From Nemertoderma westbladi (Eukaryota > Xenacoelomorpha > Nemertodermatida > Nemertodermatidae): 64,000 nucleotides of DNA. Both the position numbers and the translations under genes were made by a program. Shown here one piece after another: positions 24,621 to 34,764 of the stretch. Position 1 is the first letter of the stretch, and each line of letters begins with the position of its first letter. Where the stretch lies: positions 1 to 64,000 of the forward strand of contig JAUCBJ010000577.1 of NCBI GenBank assembly GCA_032718475.1, written 5' to 3'. The notes beneath the pieces were generated by a model that saw only the letters and a list, made by a program, of their open reading frames with translations, ran no database searches and was not told the origin of the DNA.

Positions 24621-25275
24621 GGGACCAAGTATAGGACAGTAATATTTTTGGTGCTTCCGTTCTTAGGCAGTTTCTCTAATGTGGTGAAAAAACGCTTCAG
24701 GTTGTTGACGACATGTTTCCACAATTTTGTTTAGTGGTGTTCAAATATATTTTTAAGCCAATATTACGTATGAGTAACTACTTCCGCTTTAAAGACAAGC
24801 TTCCGCTTGAGTTGCGTTCTTTTTTAGTGTGCAAATTTAGGTGTAGTAGCTGTGGCATTACATACGTAGGAAAGACAAAAATAGACTTCAAGGTTCGCAC
24901 CTATGAGCATCTAGATATTAACTGGTAAAGCCGTTAAACCAGTCAAACCGAAACAGTGGTTATGGAACCCTCCATGCAGTAGGCACACAGTGTCTCATAC
25001 ACTGATATTACTGTCTGGACTACAGGATGGTAACAATCGTGATGCTCTTAATGTTTGTGTACCCAATATTAAATTACCAAACACTTAATAAGCAATAAAA
25101 ATCATACCCAATGTTCTTAATTAAATAGTTTTCTTTCGCTACTGGTACCGCCAGCTTCGTGGCTCGCCCCCACTTGATTAGTTAGGCCTACATGATGTTG
25201 TACTTGTTGTATTATACCTGTATTCTTTGGTTATTCAATGTGTATATCTGCCCTGATGATGCTCTACCGTGTGTA

Positions 25276-25536
25276 ATCTAATGTTGAGGTAATTATCAAT
25301 AATTATCAAATATAAAATACAATTTATTATAACAATAAACTTTAATATTTATTAGAACTTATCTATTAGTTATTCTTACTGCATACTGTTTACAAATATA
25401 TAAATCAAATTATTAACTCTAAGGATCTCACTAGCAGATCAATCAAAATCTTTTTTCCTTCAGTACCGGTAGTTGTTATTATATAATCAATAATAAAAAG
25501 TCTTTTTACTAATCAAACAAAATACAGTACACTATA
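25276..25536 (-). repeat. Gypsy 3' LTR
   Basis: Left-hand LTR on the plus strand. In element orientation it runs from TATAGTGTACTG to CCTCAACATTAGAT. It contains several AATAAA-like signals and is practically identical to 30283-30543. Confidence 0.9.
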
Positions 25537-28500
25537 CCACCCCCCGTATAAGATGTGGAGCATCAGTTATTTTAAAATAGCATCTTGATTTTTCTTTATT
25601 AAAAGTAACAGTCTTTTTGGGTTTTTTTATATCACGTTTACTGTTTGTTAAAAAATGTTGAGCTAAATTAACAGCGTTGTCTAGCAAACGTGTACGAATT
25701 TTGAAATAATTACAATCGAATTTGGAAATTTGTAACTTGTTTACAAAATCAGTTCTATTGGTAGCAAAATATCTAACAGGTAAGGCGTTAGCTGGACAAA
25801 TATTTCCGTATATTTTTGTATTCTCGGGTAATATTAATCCAGGCCAGGGTGGATAGTTTTTACTTTTTCCTATTATGACGTCATCAGTTCGTACATCGGA
25901 ATTTCCATTAGATCTTTTGGATAGAATTGAAGTAGGTTTAGCTTTATCTTGTTCTCCTCGATTAGTTAGTAGTTTTTGTTTTACCTGAGTAATTCCAGTT
26001 GTGATTTCTTTTCTCTGTGATTCATTTATGACGAATGCAGGTTTTGTACGATCGATAGAAATTTTCTCATGGTATTTTTTCTTTAACACAGTGATAGTTT
26101 TATCGTCTCTGTCCAAAACTTCAAATGGACCAGAGTAACAGTCACTTAAAGTTGATTTCTTTCTGTCGTTTCGTATCCACACGTGAGTTGCTTTATGTAG
26201 TTCCTTAGGAATATATGTTGGTGCTGTGTGTTTGCGTTCTGGAGCAGCAAATGAGTTTATTGTTTCAAACAAATTGTCCATATAATTCGGTAAATATGCT
26301 TCAGTTTCATTCTTGGAAGAAGGAATTAGGAATTGTCCAGGTAGGTCAATGGGTCCGCCATAGACCATTTGGGATGGACTATAACCTTGGCAGTTCACTG
26401 ATGCGCGCAATCCTAAAAGGATTAATGGCATTGTCTCTGACCAGCTGCGATTTGTTGAAGCATGTGCTCTTAGAGCATTTTTCAATGTGCGATGGAATCT
26501 CTCCACGGCTGAATTTGACATCGGGTGGTAAGTTGTTGTTCGTTTGCGATTGATGCCTAATTGTCTCATTAGTTCTCCCCACACAGTGGACTCAAATTGA
26601 GTTCCTCGGTCGGAAATTAATTCTCTAGGGACTCCAAAACGACTAATCCACGCAGTAATTAGGGCGTTTGCTACTGTTTCTGTATCAATTTGCTTTACAG
26701 GAACTACTTCGGGCCAGCGTGTGAAGCGGTCAATGATAGTCACCAAGTGAGTAAAATCCTTTGAGGGAGGTAATGGCCCCACTAGGTCTATGTGAATGGT
26801 ATGGAATCGATCTGTTGTAGGTATTGTACCAATAGGAGATTTCGTATGTCGCACAATTTTGCATTGCTGACACCTAAGACATTGGCGGCACCATGTTCGT
26901 ATATCTTTACTCATACCTGGCCATACATGTTTCTCTGCAATGAGTTTGATTGTTGCCCGGTGCCCCAAATGTGCCAGATTATGATGTTTCTCAAATGTTG
27001 TGAAACGCATACTTGTTGGTAAATAAGGACGTAAAGTTGACTTTTCTTCATTACACCAAATGAAATTGTCACCCACAGGTATCTTCTTCAATGGTAGCGT
27101 TGTGTTCTTAAAGAACTCTTGCAGTGAAGTATCAGAGTTTTGGGCTTCGACCAGTGACTCATCACATGTAGTAGTTATGGTCAATAAAGATCTTGATAAC
27201 GCGTCAGCTACTATGTTGGATGAACCAGCAATGTGCTTTATAGTACAATTGAACTCAGATATAAATGAAATCCACCTTGTTTGCTGTGGTGTTGGGTTTT
27301 TCATTGTGAGCATGTCAATCAATGGTTTATGGTCCGTTTTAATCACAAAATCTGTACCGAGTAACCACGGGAAGTGTTTAAGTGATAGGTAAATGGATAA
27401 TAATTCTCGATCGAAAGTAGATTTTCTCGATTCATTGGAACTAAATTTCGCAGAAAAGAATCCTAAAGGTTGTTTGTTGTTGTCTATAATTTGATGAAGA
27501 ACTGAACCAGCTGCTACATTGGAAGCATCTGTTGTAATTTCGAGTTCCAATTTAATAGTCTTTGTGTTTGGAAATGCAAGAACCACACTATCTGTAATAG
27601 CTATTTTCAGTTTATTAAAAGCTTCCGTTTCATTGTCACTCCAATTTAATGTGTTATTGCTTTTGGATTTTCGATCTCGCGTCATGTCGGTTAAAGGAGC
27701 AGCGATTCCCGAGAAATTTGGAACAAATCGGTGATAGAATCCTGCCATGCCTAGCAGGCGTTTGAGTCCTTTAATGGAGGTGGGTTTTGGGTAATTAACA
27801 ATTGCCTCAACTTTCTCAGGTAGTGGTTTGATGCCTTCAGCTGAAATGTGGGCACCTACAAACTTTACACTGCTGCAAAAGAAAATACATTTTTCTTCTC
27901 GTAGTCGTAAACCAAATATATTTAAACGATGTAATATGGAGTCTAGATGTTGTAGATGTTCTATGGGATTTTTGCTAGCAACCAATATGTCATCTAGATA
28001 TACCCAAGCAAAAGCAATGTCTTGTAAAACTGTATCCATAAGACGTTGAAAAGTCTGAGAAGCATTTCTTAGTCCATACGGCATTCTCCGAAAAATATAC
28101 AAACCAAATGGGGTAATTACAGCAGCTTTATGTTGATCATCTTTTGCTATTGGTATTTGAGTGTAAGCAGATTGTAAATCTAATTTGGAAAATATTGTAG
28201 AACCATGTAGAGCACCTGGTATTTCGCTTAAATTCGGCATAGGATATCTATCCGGAATTGTCTGAGCATTTAAACCACGGTAATCACCGCAAGCGCGAAA
28301 AGGTGTTGTTTTCGAGTTTGGTTGTGGAACCATATGTAATGGTGATGCATATGGGGATTCACCACGGTAGCATATACCTTGGGATTCCCATTTAGCAAAT
28401 ACCTTCTTTGCCTCATCCAAACGTTCGCCAAAAAGTCGTCTGGCTTTAAAATGGGATGGATGTCCAGTAGTGAGAATATTATGTTCTATATCATGTTTAA

Positions 28501-29131
28501 TGGGTTGGAAAATATTTACGGGTTTAAATATGTCTGGGTATTTGTCCAAGAGGTCATTAACCTTACTGTTGAACTCTTGATTTTCTACTGTTATTCTTCG
28601 AATTGTTGGTGTTAATTGGATTTCAGTTTTATTAATTTGCTTCTCATTTGACTTGCGGTTGGTTGTATCTTTGTTTTGTGTTGGATCATTGCTGGAGAAT
28701 GTTATATCATTTAGAGGAATTAATCGATTGTTAGTGCAATCTACTAGAAGCTTGTGCTTTGCAAGAAAATCTGCCCCTAGTATTGGTTGAGGAATGTCTC
28801 CAATGTAAAATGTCCAGGAATAGAGTTTATTATTAACATTGGGTAAAGTAAATTGTAGTTTTTCTATACCAATGACGTTTATTTCAGTTTGGTTGGCCGC
28901 TTTTAATATAATGTTTGGAACTGGACGCATATCGGAAGTAGCATATTGTGTAGGCAGTACACTAACTTCACTACCACTATCCGCTAAAAATTCTTTTACA
29001 AGTCCAGTTGCGGTCACATATATAGCGTTGACTCCATCACCAGCCGCTCGAGTGGTGGAGTCTATCAGTTTCCCGGTGTCTTTCTCCCCCCAGCAATCTC
29101 TGGGTCCCACTGGCAGTTTTCTCCCATACAC
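25532..29131 (-). CDS. Gypsy pol polyprotein: protease, RT, RNase H, integrase
   Basis: 1199 codons, with no ATG at the start. The frame is -1 relative to gag and overlaps it by 67 bases, so expression by ribosomal frameshift is inferred. Domains in order: aspartic protease with FLADSGSEVSVLP; RT with FRACGDYRGLN, KLDLQSAYTQIPI and the catalytic YLDDILVA; RNase H with ITTDASNVAAGSVL and DHKPLIDM; integrase zinc finger (HLGHRAT then CLRCQQC) and core with HIDLVGPLPPS, ISDRGTQFES and SAVERFHRTLKNALR; then a C-terminal region. All key residues seen are present and no frame breaks were found. The last codons run a few bases into the LTR. Confidence 0.93.
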   Translation of the reverse strand: MYGRKLPVGPRDCWGEKDTGKLIDSTTRAAGDGVNAIYVTATGLVKEFLADSGSEVSVLPTQYATSDMRPVPNIILKAANQTEINVIGIEKLQFTLPNVNNKLYSWTFYIGDIPQPILGADFLAKHKLLVDCTNNRLIPLNDITFSSNDPTQNKDTTNRKSNEKQINKTEIQLTPTIRRITVENQEFNSKVNDLLDKYPDIFKPVNIFQPIKHDIEHNILTTGHPSHFKARRLFGERLDEAKKVFAKWESQGICYRGESPYASPLHMVPQPNSKTTPFRACGDYRGLNAQTIPDRYPMPNLSEIPGALHGSTIFSKLDLQSAYTQIPIAKDDQHKAAVITPFGLYIFRRMPYGLRNASQTFQRLMDTVLQDIAFAWVYLDDILVASKNPIEHLQHLDSILHRLNIFGLRLREEKCIFFCSSVKFVGAHISAEGIKPLPEKVEAIVNYPKPTSIKGLKRLLGMAGFYHRFVPNFSGIAAPLTDMTRDRKSKSNNTLNWSDNETEAFNKLKIAITDSVVLAFPNTKTIKLELEITTDASNVAAGSVLHQIIDNNKQPLGFFSAKFSSNESRKSTFDRELLSIYLSLKHFPWLLGTDFVIKTDHKPLIDMLTMKNPTPQQTRWISFISEFNCTIKHIAGSSNIVADALSRSLLTITTTCDESLVEAQNSDTSLQEFFKNTTLPLKKIPVGDNFIWCNEEKSTLRPYLPTSMRFTTFEKHHNLAHLGHRATIKLIAEKHVWPGMSKDIRTWCRQCLRCQQCKIVRHTKSPIGTIPTTDRFHTIHIDLVGPLPPSKDFTHLVTIIDRFTRWPEVVPVKQIDTETVANALITAWISRFGVPRELISDRGTQFESTVWGELMRQLGINRKRTTTYHPMSNSAVERFHRTLKNALRAHASTNRSWSETMPLILLGLRASVNCQGYSPSQMVYGGPIDLPGQFLIPSSKNETEAYLPNYMDNLFETINSFAAPERKHTAPTYIPKELHKATHVWIRNDRKKSTLSDCYSGPFEVLDRDDKTITVLKKKYHEKISIDRTKPAFVINESQRKEITTGITQVKQKLLTNRGEQDKAKPTSILSKRSNGNSDVRTDDVIIGKSKNYPPWPGLILPENTKIYGNICPANALPVRYFATNRTDFVNKLQISKFDCNYFKIRTRLLDNAVNLAQHFLTNSKRDIKKPKKTVTFNKEKSRCYFKITDAPHLIRGVV

Positions 29132-30171
29132 TTAGTAGCATTCTTACCGAATTTCCAATGGTACCAACAAAATTTTCCATCAGGGTTGAAGGAACGTGAT
29201 TTGGAACGAGTTTGGCGGTAATCTCTTGGAGCTGATGGAGATCTCGAGGCGGAATATCTTTCTCGACTGTTCCCTGGATTACGACTCAATCCTCGTGAGC
29301 GATCGTCTTGAGTGGATAACCGGTTGATGGCATGGGTTAACTTGGTCATTTGCTGTGTGATATTACTGCACCAGAGTTCCATGGGGTATCCATCGGCTGC
29401 AGTGGCGCCTCCAGTTGTAGTTGTGTTGTTTGGATTAGGCCTAAACGTAGAGGTGTGGTTGATTGGAACTGTAACACTGTTTACATTGACTGGGCTGGTA
29501 TATATTTGTTCAACCATACGATCCGCAATTTCAGCGAGTTTTTCGGTTGAGATTCCATCAATTGATATTAGCGCTAAACGGACAGGTTCGGGTAAAATCT
29601 CCAAAAATCGTAGTTTAACTATGTTTTCGTTATGCGGAGCTAAACGTAACAGTTGTCTCAGGGCGACGGAGGGTTTGCGGTCGCCAAGGGTTTGATCCTG
29701 GAGCAGCTTCTTTAGTCGTCGTTCCTCACTGTCGTCAAAAAATTTTATTACACTGGATTTTATAGTTTCAAAATTATCGGAAACATGTACGCCGCTGTCG
29801 AAGATTACATTTGTTGGTAGGACTCTTAGCAGACTGTTTTTCATAACTTCTTCGGATGAGTTAGAGAGGATTTGTTCGATTTGATCAAACCAGATCCTTG
29901 AATCTTTTTCGTAGAAGTTCGGTAATTTCACCGTAATTGTAGTCGGATTCGGGATTAACGATGGGTTGCCACCAACGTGGGAAGGAGGTTTAGTTAGAGT
30001 CTGTTGGACGTGATTGAAAGCTAATTGAATAACGGATGGAAGTTCGCTATTAAGAGCGTCGAGGAGGTCCTGTTTAGTGGATGGCATTCCAGCAAAGTTG
30101 GGATCGTCTTGATGGATTAATTGTAACATGGCTTCTAATATAGCCTTGGGTTGGTTGTGTAAGTCTGGCAT
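29065..30171 (-). CDS. Gypsy Gag
   Basis: I take the first ATG, at 30171 (MPDLHNQPKAIL); the frame is open a little further upstream without an ATG. About 368 residues. The central capsid-like part has WFDQIEQIL and LRQLLRLAPHNENIVKLRFLEILP, the pattern of this Gypsy lineage. An arginine/serine-rich stretch follows, then one zinc-binding block, CWYHWKFGKNATKC, a variant without the usual CX2C start. It packages element RNA in virus-like particles. The end overlaps pol. Confidence 0.88.
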   Translation of the reverse strand: MPDLHNQPKAILEAMLQLIHQDDPNFAGMPSTKQDLLDALNSELPSVIQLAFNHVQQTLTKPPSHVGGNPSLIPNPTTITVKLPNFYEKDSRIWFDQIEQILSNSSEEVMKNSLLRVLPTNVIFDSGVHVSDNFETIKSSVIKFFDDSEERRLKKLLQDQTLGDRKPSVALRQLLRLAPHNENIVKLRFLEILPEPVRLALISIDGISTEKLAEIADRMVEQIYTSPVNVNSVTVPINHTSTFRPNPNNTTTTGGATAADGYPMELWCSNITQQMTKLTHAINRLSTQDDRSRGLSRNPGNSRERYSASRSPSAPRDYRQTRSKSRSFNPDGKFCWYHWKFGKNATKCMGENCQWDPEIAGGRKTPGN

Positions 30172-30282
30172 TATGATTATACGGTACCGGTCAGCCGGTG
30201 CTGATCTTCCAATTATCACTTCGGTACACAGTTTTGTAGTAAGTTTTTTTTTATCTCAGTAGTTCGACGTCTGGGTCACCAT

Positions 30283-30543
30283 ATATAATGTTGAGGTAAT
30301 TATCAATAATTATCAAATATAAAATACAATTTATTATAACAATAAACTTTAATATTTATTAGAACTTATCTATTAGTTATTCTTACTGCATACTGTTTAC
30401 AAATATATAAATCAAATTATTAACTCTAAGGATCTCACTAGCAGATCAATCAAAATCTTTTTTCCTTCAGTACCGGTAGTTGTTATTATATAATCAATAA
30501 TAAAAAGTCTTTTTACTAATCAAACAAAATACAGTACACTATA
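30283..30543 (-). repeat. Gypsy 5' LTR
   Basis: Right-hand LTR on the plus strand, directly before the primer-binding-site-like TGGTGACCC (minus strand). It should carry the promoter of the element. Confidence 0.9.
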
Positions 30544-30599
30544 TGTGTAGAACGAATCGTTGGTAATTTGTGTTTTAATGTTATGTCAAAAACATAATT

Positions 30600-31003
30600 A
30601 ATATAATATGACATTTTACATACCCATATATTTTCGCACATTCCCATCTTCCCACATTCCTATCCTTTACAACATTCCCATCCTTTCCCAAATTCCCAAT
30701 TTTCCCATATTCCAATCTTCCCTCATTCCCATATTGCCATCTTCCCATAATCCCATCATTCGTGTATTGGCAAAAGCAATGGTAAAAGCACAGCGCGTAA
30801 ACCACCGTGACACGTTATACGTGAATGCTGCACTGTATGCATAGCTTGAAATTTATATCCTTTGATACCTATATGAGGAGAAGGGAGTATCATCATTCAA
30901 CAACTATAGTTGTGGGGCGAGCCACGAAGTTGGCGGAGCCTTAGCGAATTGAAACTGTTAGGGGGTGGGTCAATTTATGCAAATAGTTGTCGTCGTCGTC
31001 GTT

Positions 31004-31035
<32 letters not shown>

Positions 31036-31800
31036 TACGATTTTGACATGCTAATAACTTTGTCGGATTTAAAGCTGCCAAGTTGAAAATTTGTAGGTAT
31101 CAATATGAGCAAAAGTTGAGATTTTTGAGAGACTTTCAGACACCATCAGTGCAATGGTCTCCCGCTAGAGGGCCACATGTCTAAACATTAAATGCCCTCC
31201 CATTTCTTTGCTTTTAATCCGTTTAAGCTGAAACTTGGCAGATATGTATTACACCATTAGCTGTGACTTTCAAAGGAGGCGAATCTATCTGCAGTTCTCC
31301 AGTCTGCCGCTAGAGGGCCAAAGGTCTGAAAGTGAAATCGTTGTCGTCGTTACGATTTTGACATGCTAATAACTTTGTCGGATTTAAAGCTGCCAAGTTG
31401 AAAATTTGTTTTGTTGAAAATCAGTTCAACAGTCACCCGCTATAGGACTACTTTATGCCTGAAAGTGAATAGATTCTCCCGTCTCATTGATTTTAATCAG
31501 TTTAAGCTGAATCTTGCCATATATTCTGGACCACATGCTGCGTCTTTGTGGGGGGGGGGGGGGGGGGGGAGATTTAATCGGTCTGCCGCTATACGACGAA
31601 ATTTCTGAAAGTGAGATCCGTCTCTCATTTCGTTATCCGTTATTCAAGATGAAACTTGGCCGATGTACGTATGTACTATTCATCCATAGGCTGTGTCTTT
31701 GTGGGGCTGGAGACCCTAATCCATCTTCAGTTCTCACTATACCGCTAGAGTCAGAAATGTCTGAATAGAAATGAAAGAGGTAAAAAGTGTTTAGGCGAAA
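30600..31800. repeat. Degenerate tandem repeats and (GTC)n microsatellite
   Basis: 30605-30755 is built of degenerate TTCCCATCTTCCCA-like units. 30985-31036 is a (GTC)n run. From 31037 to about 31760 there are about four degenerate units of roughly 150 bp with CCGCTAGAGGGCC and TTTAAGCTGAAACTTGGC; a stretch of about 60 bp starting TTACGATTTTGACATGC occurs at 31035 and again at 31351. A G run lies at 31550-31569. No gene is supported. Confidence 0.7.
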
Positions 31801-32991
31801 TCTGCTTAAAATTTGCTAATACAGTAATACTTTCGAATTAGTACTTAAATTAAATTTAAGTCACGTGCTGCGCGAAGGCCCCACTTCGTGTTATTCTATG
31901 TTTGTTTAGGGGTGTATTATAGAAAGTAGGGTTCCAGAATTTTTCAAATTATCAAGTACCTCAGATACTAGCAGACAGCTGATACAAATTTATCCAACCG
32001 TTTGTTTCTCGGAATACAAGAAATAGTAGGCCTATATATTTGTAGGCCTATTATTCTCAGACTCAGTGACAATAACAGGTACATACGGAAGGGTATTAAG
32101 GCGAACGCAATCTCATGTGCAAACGAATGATATTAATCTCAAGTTTTATTTTTCTATGTAACCAATAAAATCGAATCATCATAATCGCTTAGTACATATT
32201 TGCCATCATCAATATGCATTTATTTACTTACTATTGGTCCATCCCTTCAAATTCACTTTATACTATATACCTGTATGAACTTGACGATACTTCATAAACC
32301 TACAGAATTAATTATAATAGCGCATTATTATCTAAACATCGCACGTCTATCTTAGTTAGGGACACAACAGTGCGAAATTTCGTCGGATTTCAAACCTCTC
32401 CGCCAAACACTGGTTGGTGGTTCAAGGCTGTATCCACTCGGACACAGCGGACACTGGATGTGCCATGGCGCATGTTGGGTTTAAAACACCCCACATTATA
32501 TCAGATTGAAAGCAGAGCAGAGCTGAAAGCTGAAATAACTCAGACAATGTTTTGCGTTATCCCTGTCTTAATGGCAGAAGATAACCTTACATTTCTTTCA
32601 ATTTACAGAATTAGGCACTTCACGGCTGTACATCTTCATGTTCGGTGACAAGATTGGCCAATAAATCACGGATTTTAATGTTGCAATGTGATCAGACCCT
32701 CGTTTTACAAATTAGCTCATGAACTGTTGCTCAAGTTACAGTGTGAAGACATTTAGATGACGTCCCGAAACCCAGAAGACTTTTTAAAACCAATCCTCAC
32801 ATTCTATTGGCTGAGCTGGGAGCCTGGATCATGCACCCGTGATTTGGGCGTGTCCAAGAGCACCTTTCCTAGGGGTTTCAATTGATTTCATGATAACTTT
32901 AGCTTCTGCTTCAACATGGCAGATGAAATTGATTTTCCAATAAACTATTATCCTTCTAGTCACTACAGATGAATATCTTAAGAACGATAGT
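31801..32991. other. Non-coding DNA left of BEL#2
   Basis: AT-rich. A fragment with GTGCTGCGCGAAGGCCCCAC (31865) matches one at 24138. A short ORF at 32370-32648 shows no recognisable motif. Nothing else is seen. Confidence 0.4.
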
Positions 32992-34599
32992 TGTTGCCGT
33001 TATCCCTACACCAGGGGGAAAAACGCCGATGCTGGAGACGTGACTTAACAGACCACCGAGCCCCGGCCAGTCACCGGATATTGATTGTGGGGAGGGAATA
33101 TTTTCTGAGATGCAAGTTTGCGGTTGATAAAAAGCTGCATTAGTTGGATATACTCTTTAATGTAACTTCCTATAGTTGAAACCTGTTCAACATCATTGAA
33201 ACTTGATTAAGAATAATTTTGGGCTTCCCCAAATCAATATACACCAAATATTCACAATAATTATACACGATAATATAAATCCCTACAGTATATTATTTAA
33301 TAACCCACTGTTTGCTCAGAATTTTAGCCTACCTAATGTTCCCCAGATTTTCCCTCGGTCCCAGTCTTAGTGCCGTAGTGTCGGTGTCGGTCGACCCTGT
33401 CGCGTGTCCGTTCCACCCCTCACGAACCCCGAAGGGAACGATCATCGAGAACCAGCACGGCTTGGCTAAGGGTCGGTCCAGTCGGTAGACTCTGTCGCGT
33501 ATCCGTACCACCCCTCTCGAACCCCGAAGGGTTCGGTCATCGAGAACCAGTACGGCTTGGCTAGGAGTCTGTCGTGTCGGTGGACCCGTTCGCGTGTCCG
33601 TTCCACCCCTCACGAACCCCGAAGGGTTCGATCATCGAGAACCAGAACGGCTTGGCTAGGGGTCCGTCGGTTCATCACAGAAACCCAACCACCTAGGCTT
33701 TCCGAGTCCGTTTCAGGCTCGTAGTCGCTTCGGCAGCCGAGAAACTGCTCCGAACAGTCGGTAGGCCAGTAGAGTCTAGTCGAGTCTAGTCCTTTGTCTT
33801 TCGACCCCATCGCGTGTCCGTTCCACCCCTCACGAACCCCGAAGGGTTCGATCATCGAGAACCAGTACGGCTTGGCTAAGGGGTCTGTCGTCGGTTCCCG
33901 TCGCAAATCCCAGTACAAGCAGTCAGCGTTCCGAGTTCTTTTCAGTCTCGTAGTAGCTGCCGTTGACCAGAGACCGCTAAGGGCAGTTCTCGTCAAACCC
34001 GTCCTGTGGCCAGCCCTTTCGCATGTCCGTCCCACCCCTCACGAACCCCGAAGGGATCGGTCATCGAGAACCAGTACGGCTTAGGTCAGGGGGCAGTCGT
34101 TAGTTGGCCACCCGTTCGCGTGTCCGCTCCACCCCTCACGAACCCCGGGGTTCGATCATCGAGAACCAGAACGGCTTGGCTACTAAGGGGCCGTCGGTGC
34201 CCGTCGCAAATCCCTGACACAAGCAGTCAGCGGTCCGAGTTCTTTTCAGTCTCGTAATGGCTGCTGTTGGCCAGGGACCGCTAAGGGCAGTCCTTGTCCT
34301 TTAGGCCTGGCGCATTACCAAATCCACCCCTACAGGCAGCAGGAAGTTGGCCAGGGCCTAATAGTACTCAGGCTAACCTGAATACTGCTTGCATTTTCCA
34401 TCCCCCCTGGCCCTTATAACTATGAAATTATTCCCGTACCCTGTAAGTTGCCCCAAAGTTCGCCCATAAATCGGCCCCAGTTTATTGAATGTGCCCAAAA
34501 CCCATGGTCCCGCACCCAGTAGTAATATCGGAATAATCAATTTTAATAAAATACAAAAATATTCAACTCGCGTTATGGAAAGTTGAAATACCGCGAACA
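32992..34599 (-). repeat. BEL#2 3' LTR (1608 bp) with internal tandem units
   Basis: It matches 43015-44474 closely. It contains about six copies of a unit with CCACCCCTCACGAACCCCGA, GATCATCGAGAACCAG and ACGGCTTGGCT (near 33410, 33510, 33605, 33825, 34030, 34130), against about four in the other LTR, which explains the length difference. Three copies of the TTCCGAG...TCGTA motif lie at 33700, 33929 and 34233. Confidence 0.88.
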
Positions 34600-34764
34600 G
34601 TCCCCCCCAATGACCTTCGTGAAGTCTGTCGGTCGATTGAGTTTGCGTAGGTCATTCCCAATATAAAAAACCCAAATTTAATATTGCATAGTTTTTAATT
34701 AATTTGGCCTAGAGTTTGTATAAAAATAAATGTTCGATAAATGTTCCTGGAATATCCCAATCCA

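Larger units (their letters stand above)
23000..25275 (+). mobile_element. Penelope-like element, fragmented by LINE and Gypsy insertions
   Basis: Fragments of one Penelope-like element lie in order. An RT piece (about 23030-23370) has YVDDCFVLFDSFD, CIQFTLELEND, VRFLDVL and KPTYTGLFTKFESF. A GIY-YIG endonuclease piece (24800-24928) has LVCKFRCSSCGITYVGKTK and a final R-YEHL. LINE#2 fragments at 23513-23600 and 24157-24620 sit between them. The 3' tail (CCTGATGATGCTCTACC near 25253) is cut by the Gypsy element at 25276 and appears to resume at 30544 (GAACGAATCGTTGG). It is inactive. Confidence 0.75.
25276..30543 (-). mobile_element. Ty3/Gypsy LTR retrotransposon, intact and young
   Basis: A complete minus-strand element of about 5.3 kb. 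The two 261-bp LTRs (25276-25536 and 30283-30543) differ, by eye, only at one base near the end (C at 25278, A at 30285). TGTGTA flanks it on both sides (25270-25275 and 30544-30549) as a likely target duplication. A primer-binding-site-like TGGTGACCCAGACG follows the 5' LTR within one base, and a polypurine tract (ACGGGGGGTGG) precedes the 3' LTR. Gag and pol are both open, so it inserted recently and may be competent. It sits in the tail of a Penelope-like element. Confidence 0.92.

Noticed and set aside
32370-32648. 92-codon plus ORF
   Set aside because: No recognisable motif, start context or neighbour support; length is within chance.
33329-34257. ORFs on both strands in the BEL#2 LTRs
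   Set aside because: They follow the tandem units of a non-coding LTR and are interrupted differently in the other LTR.
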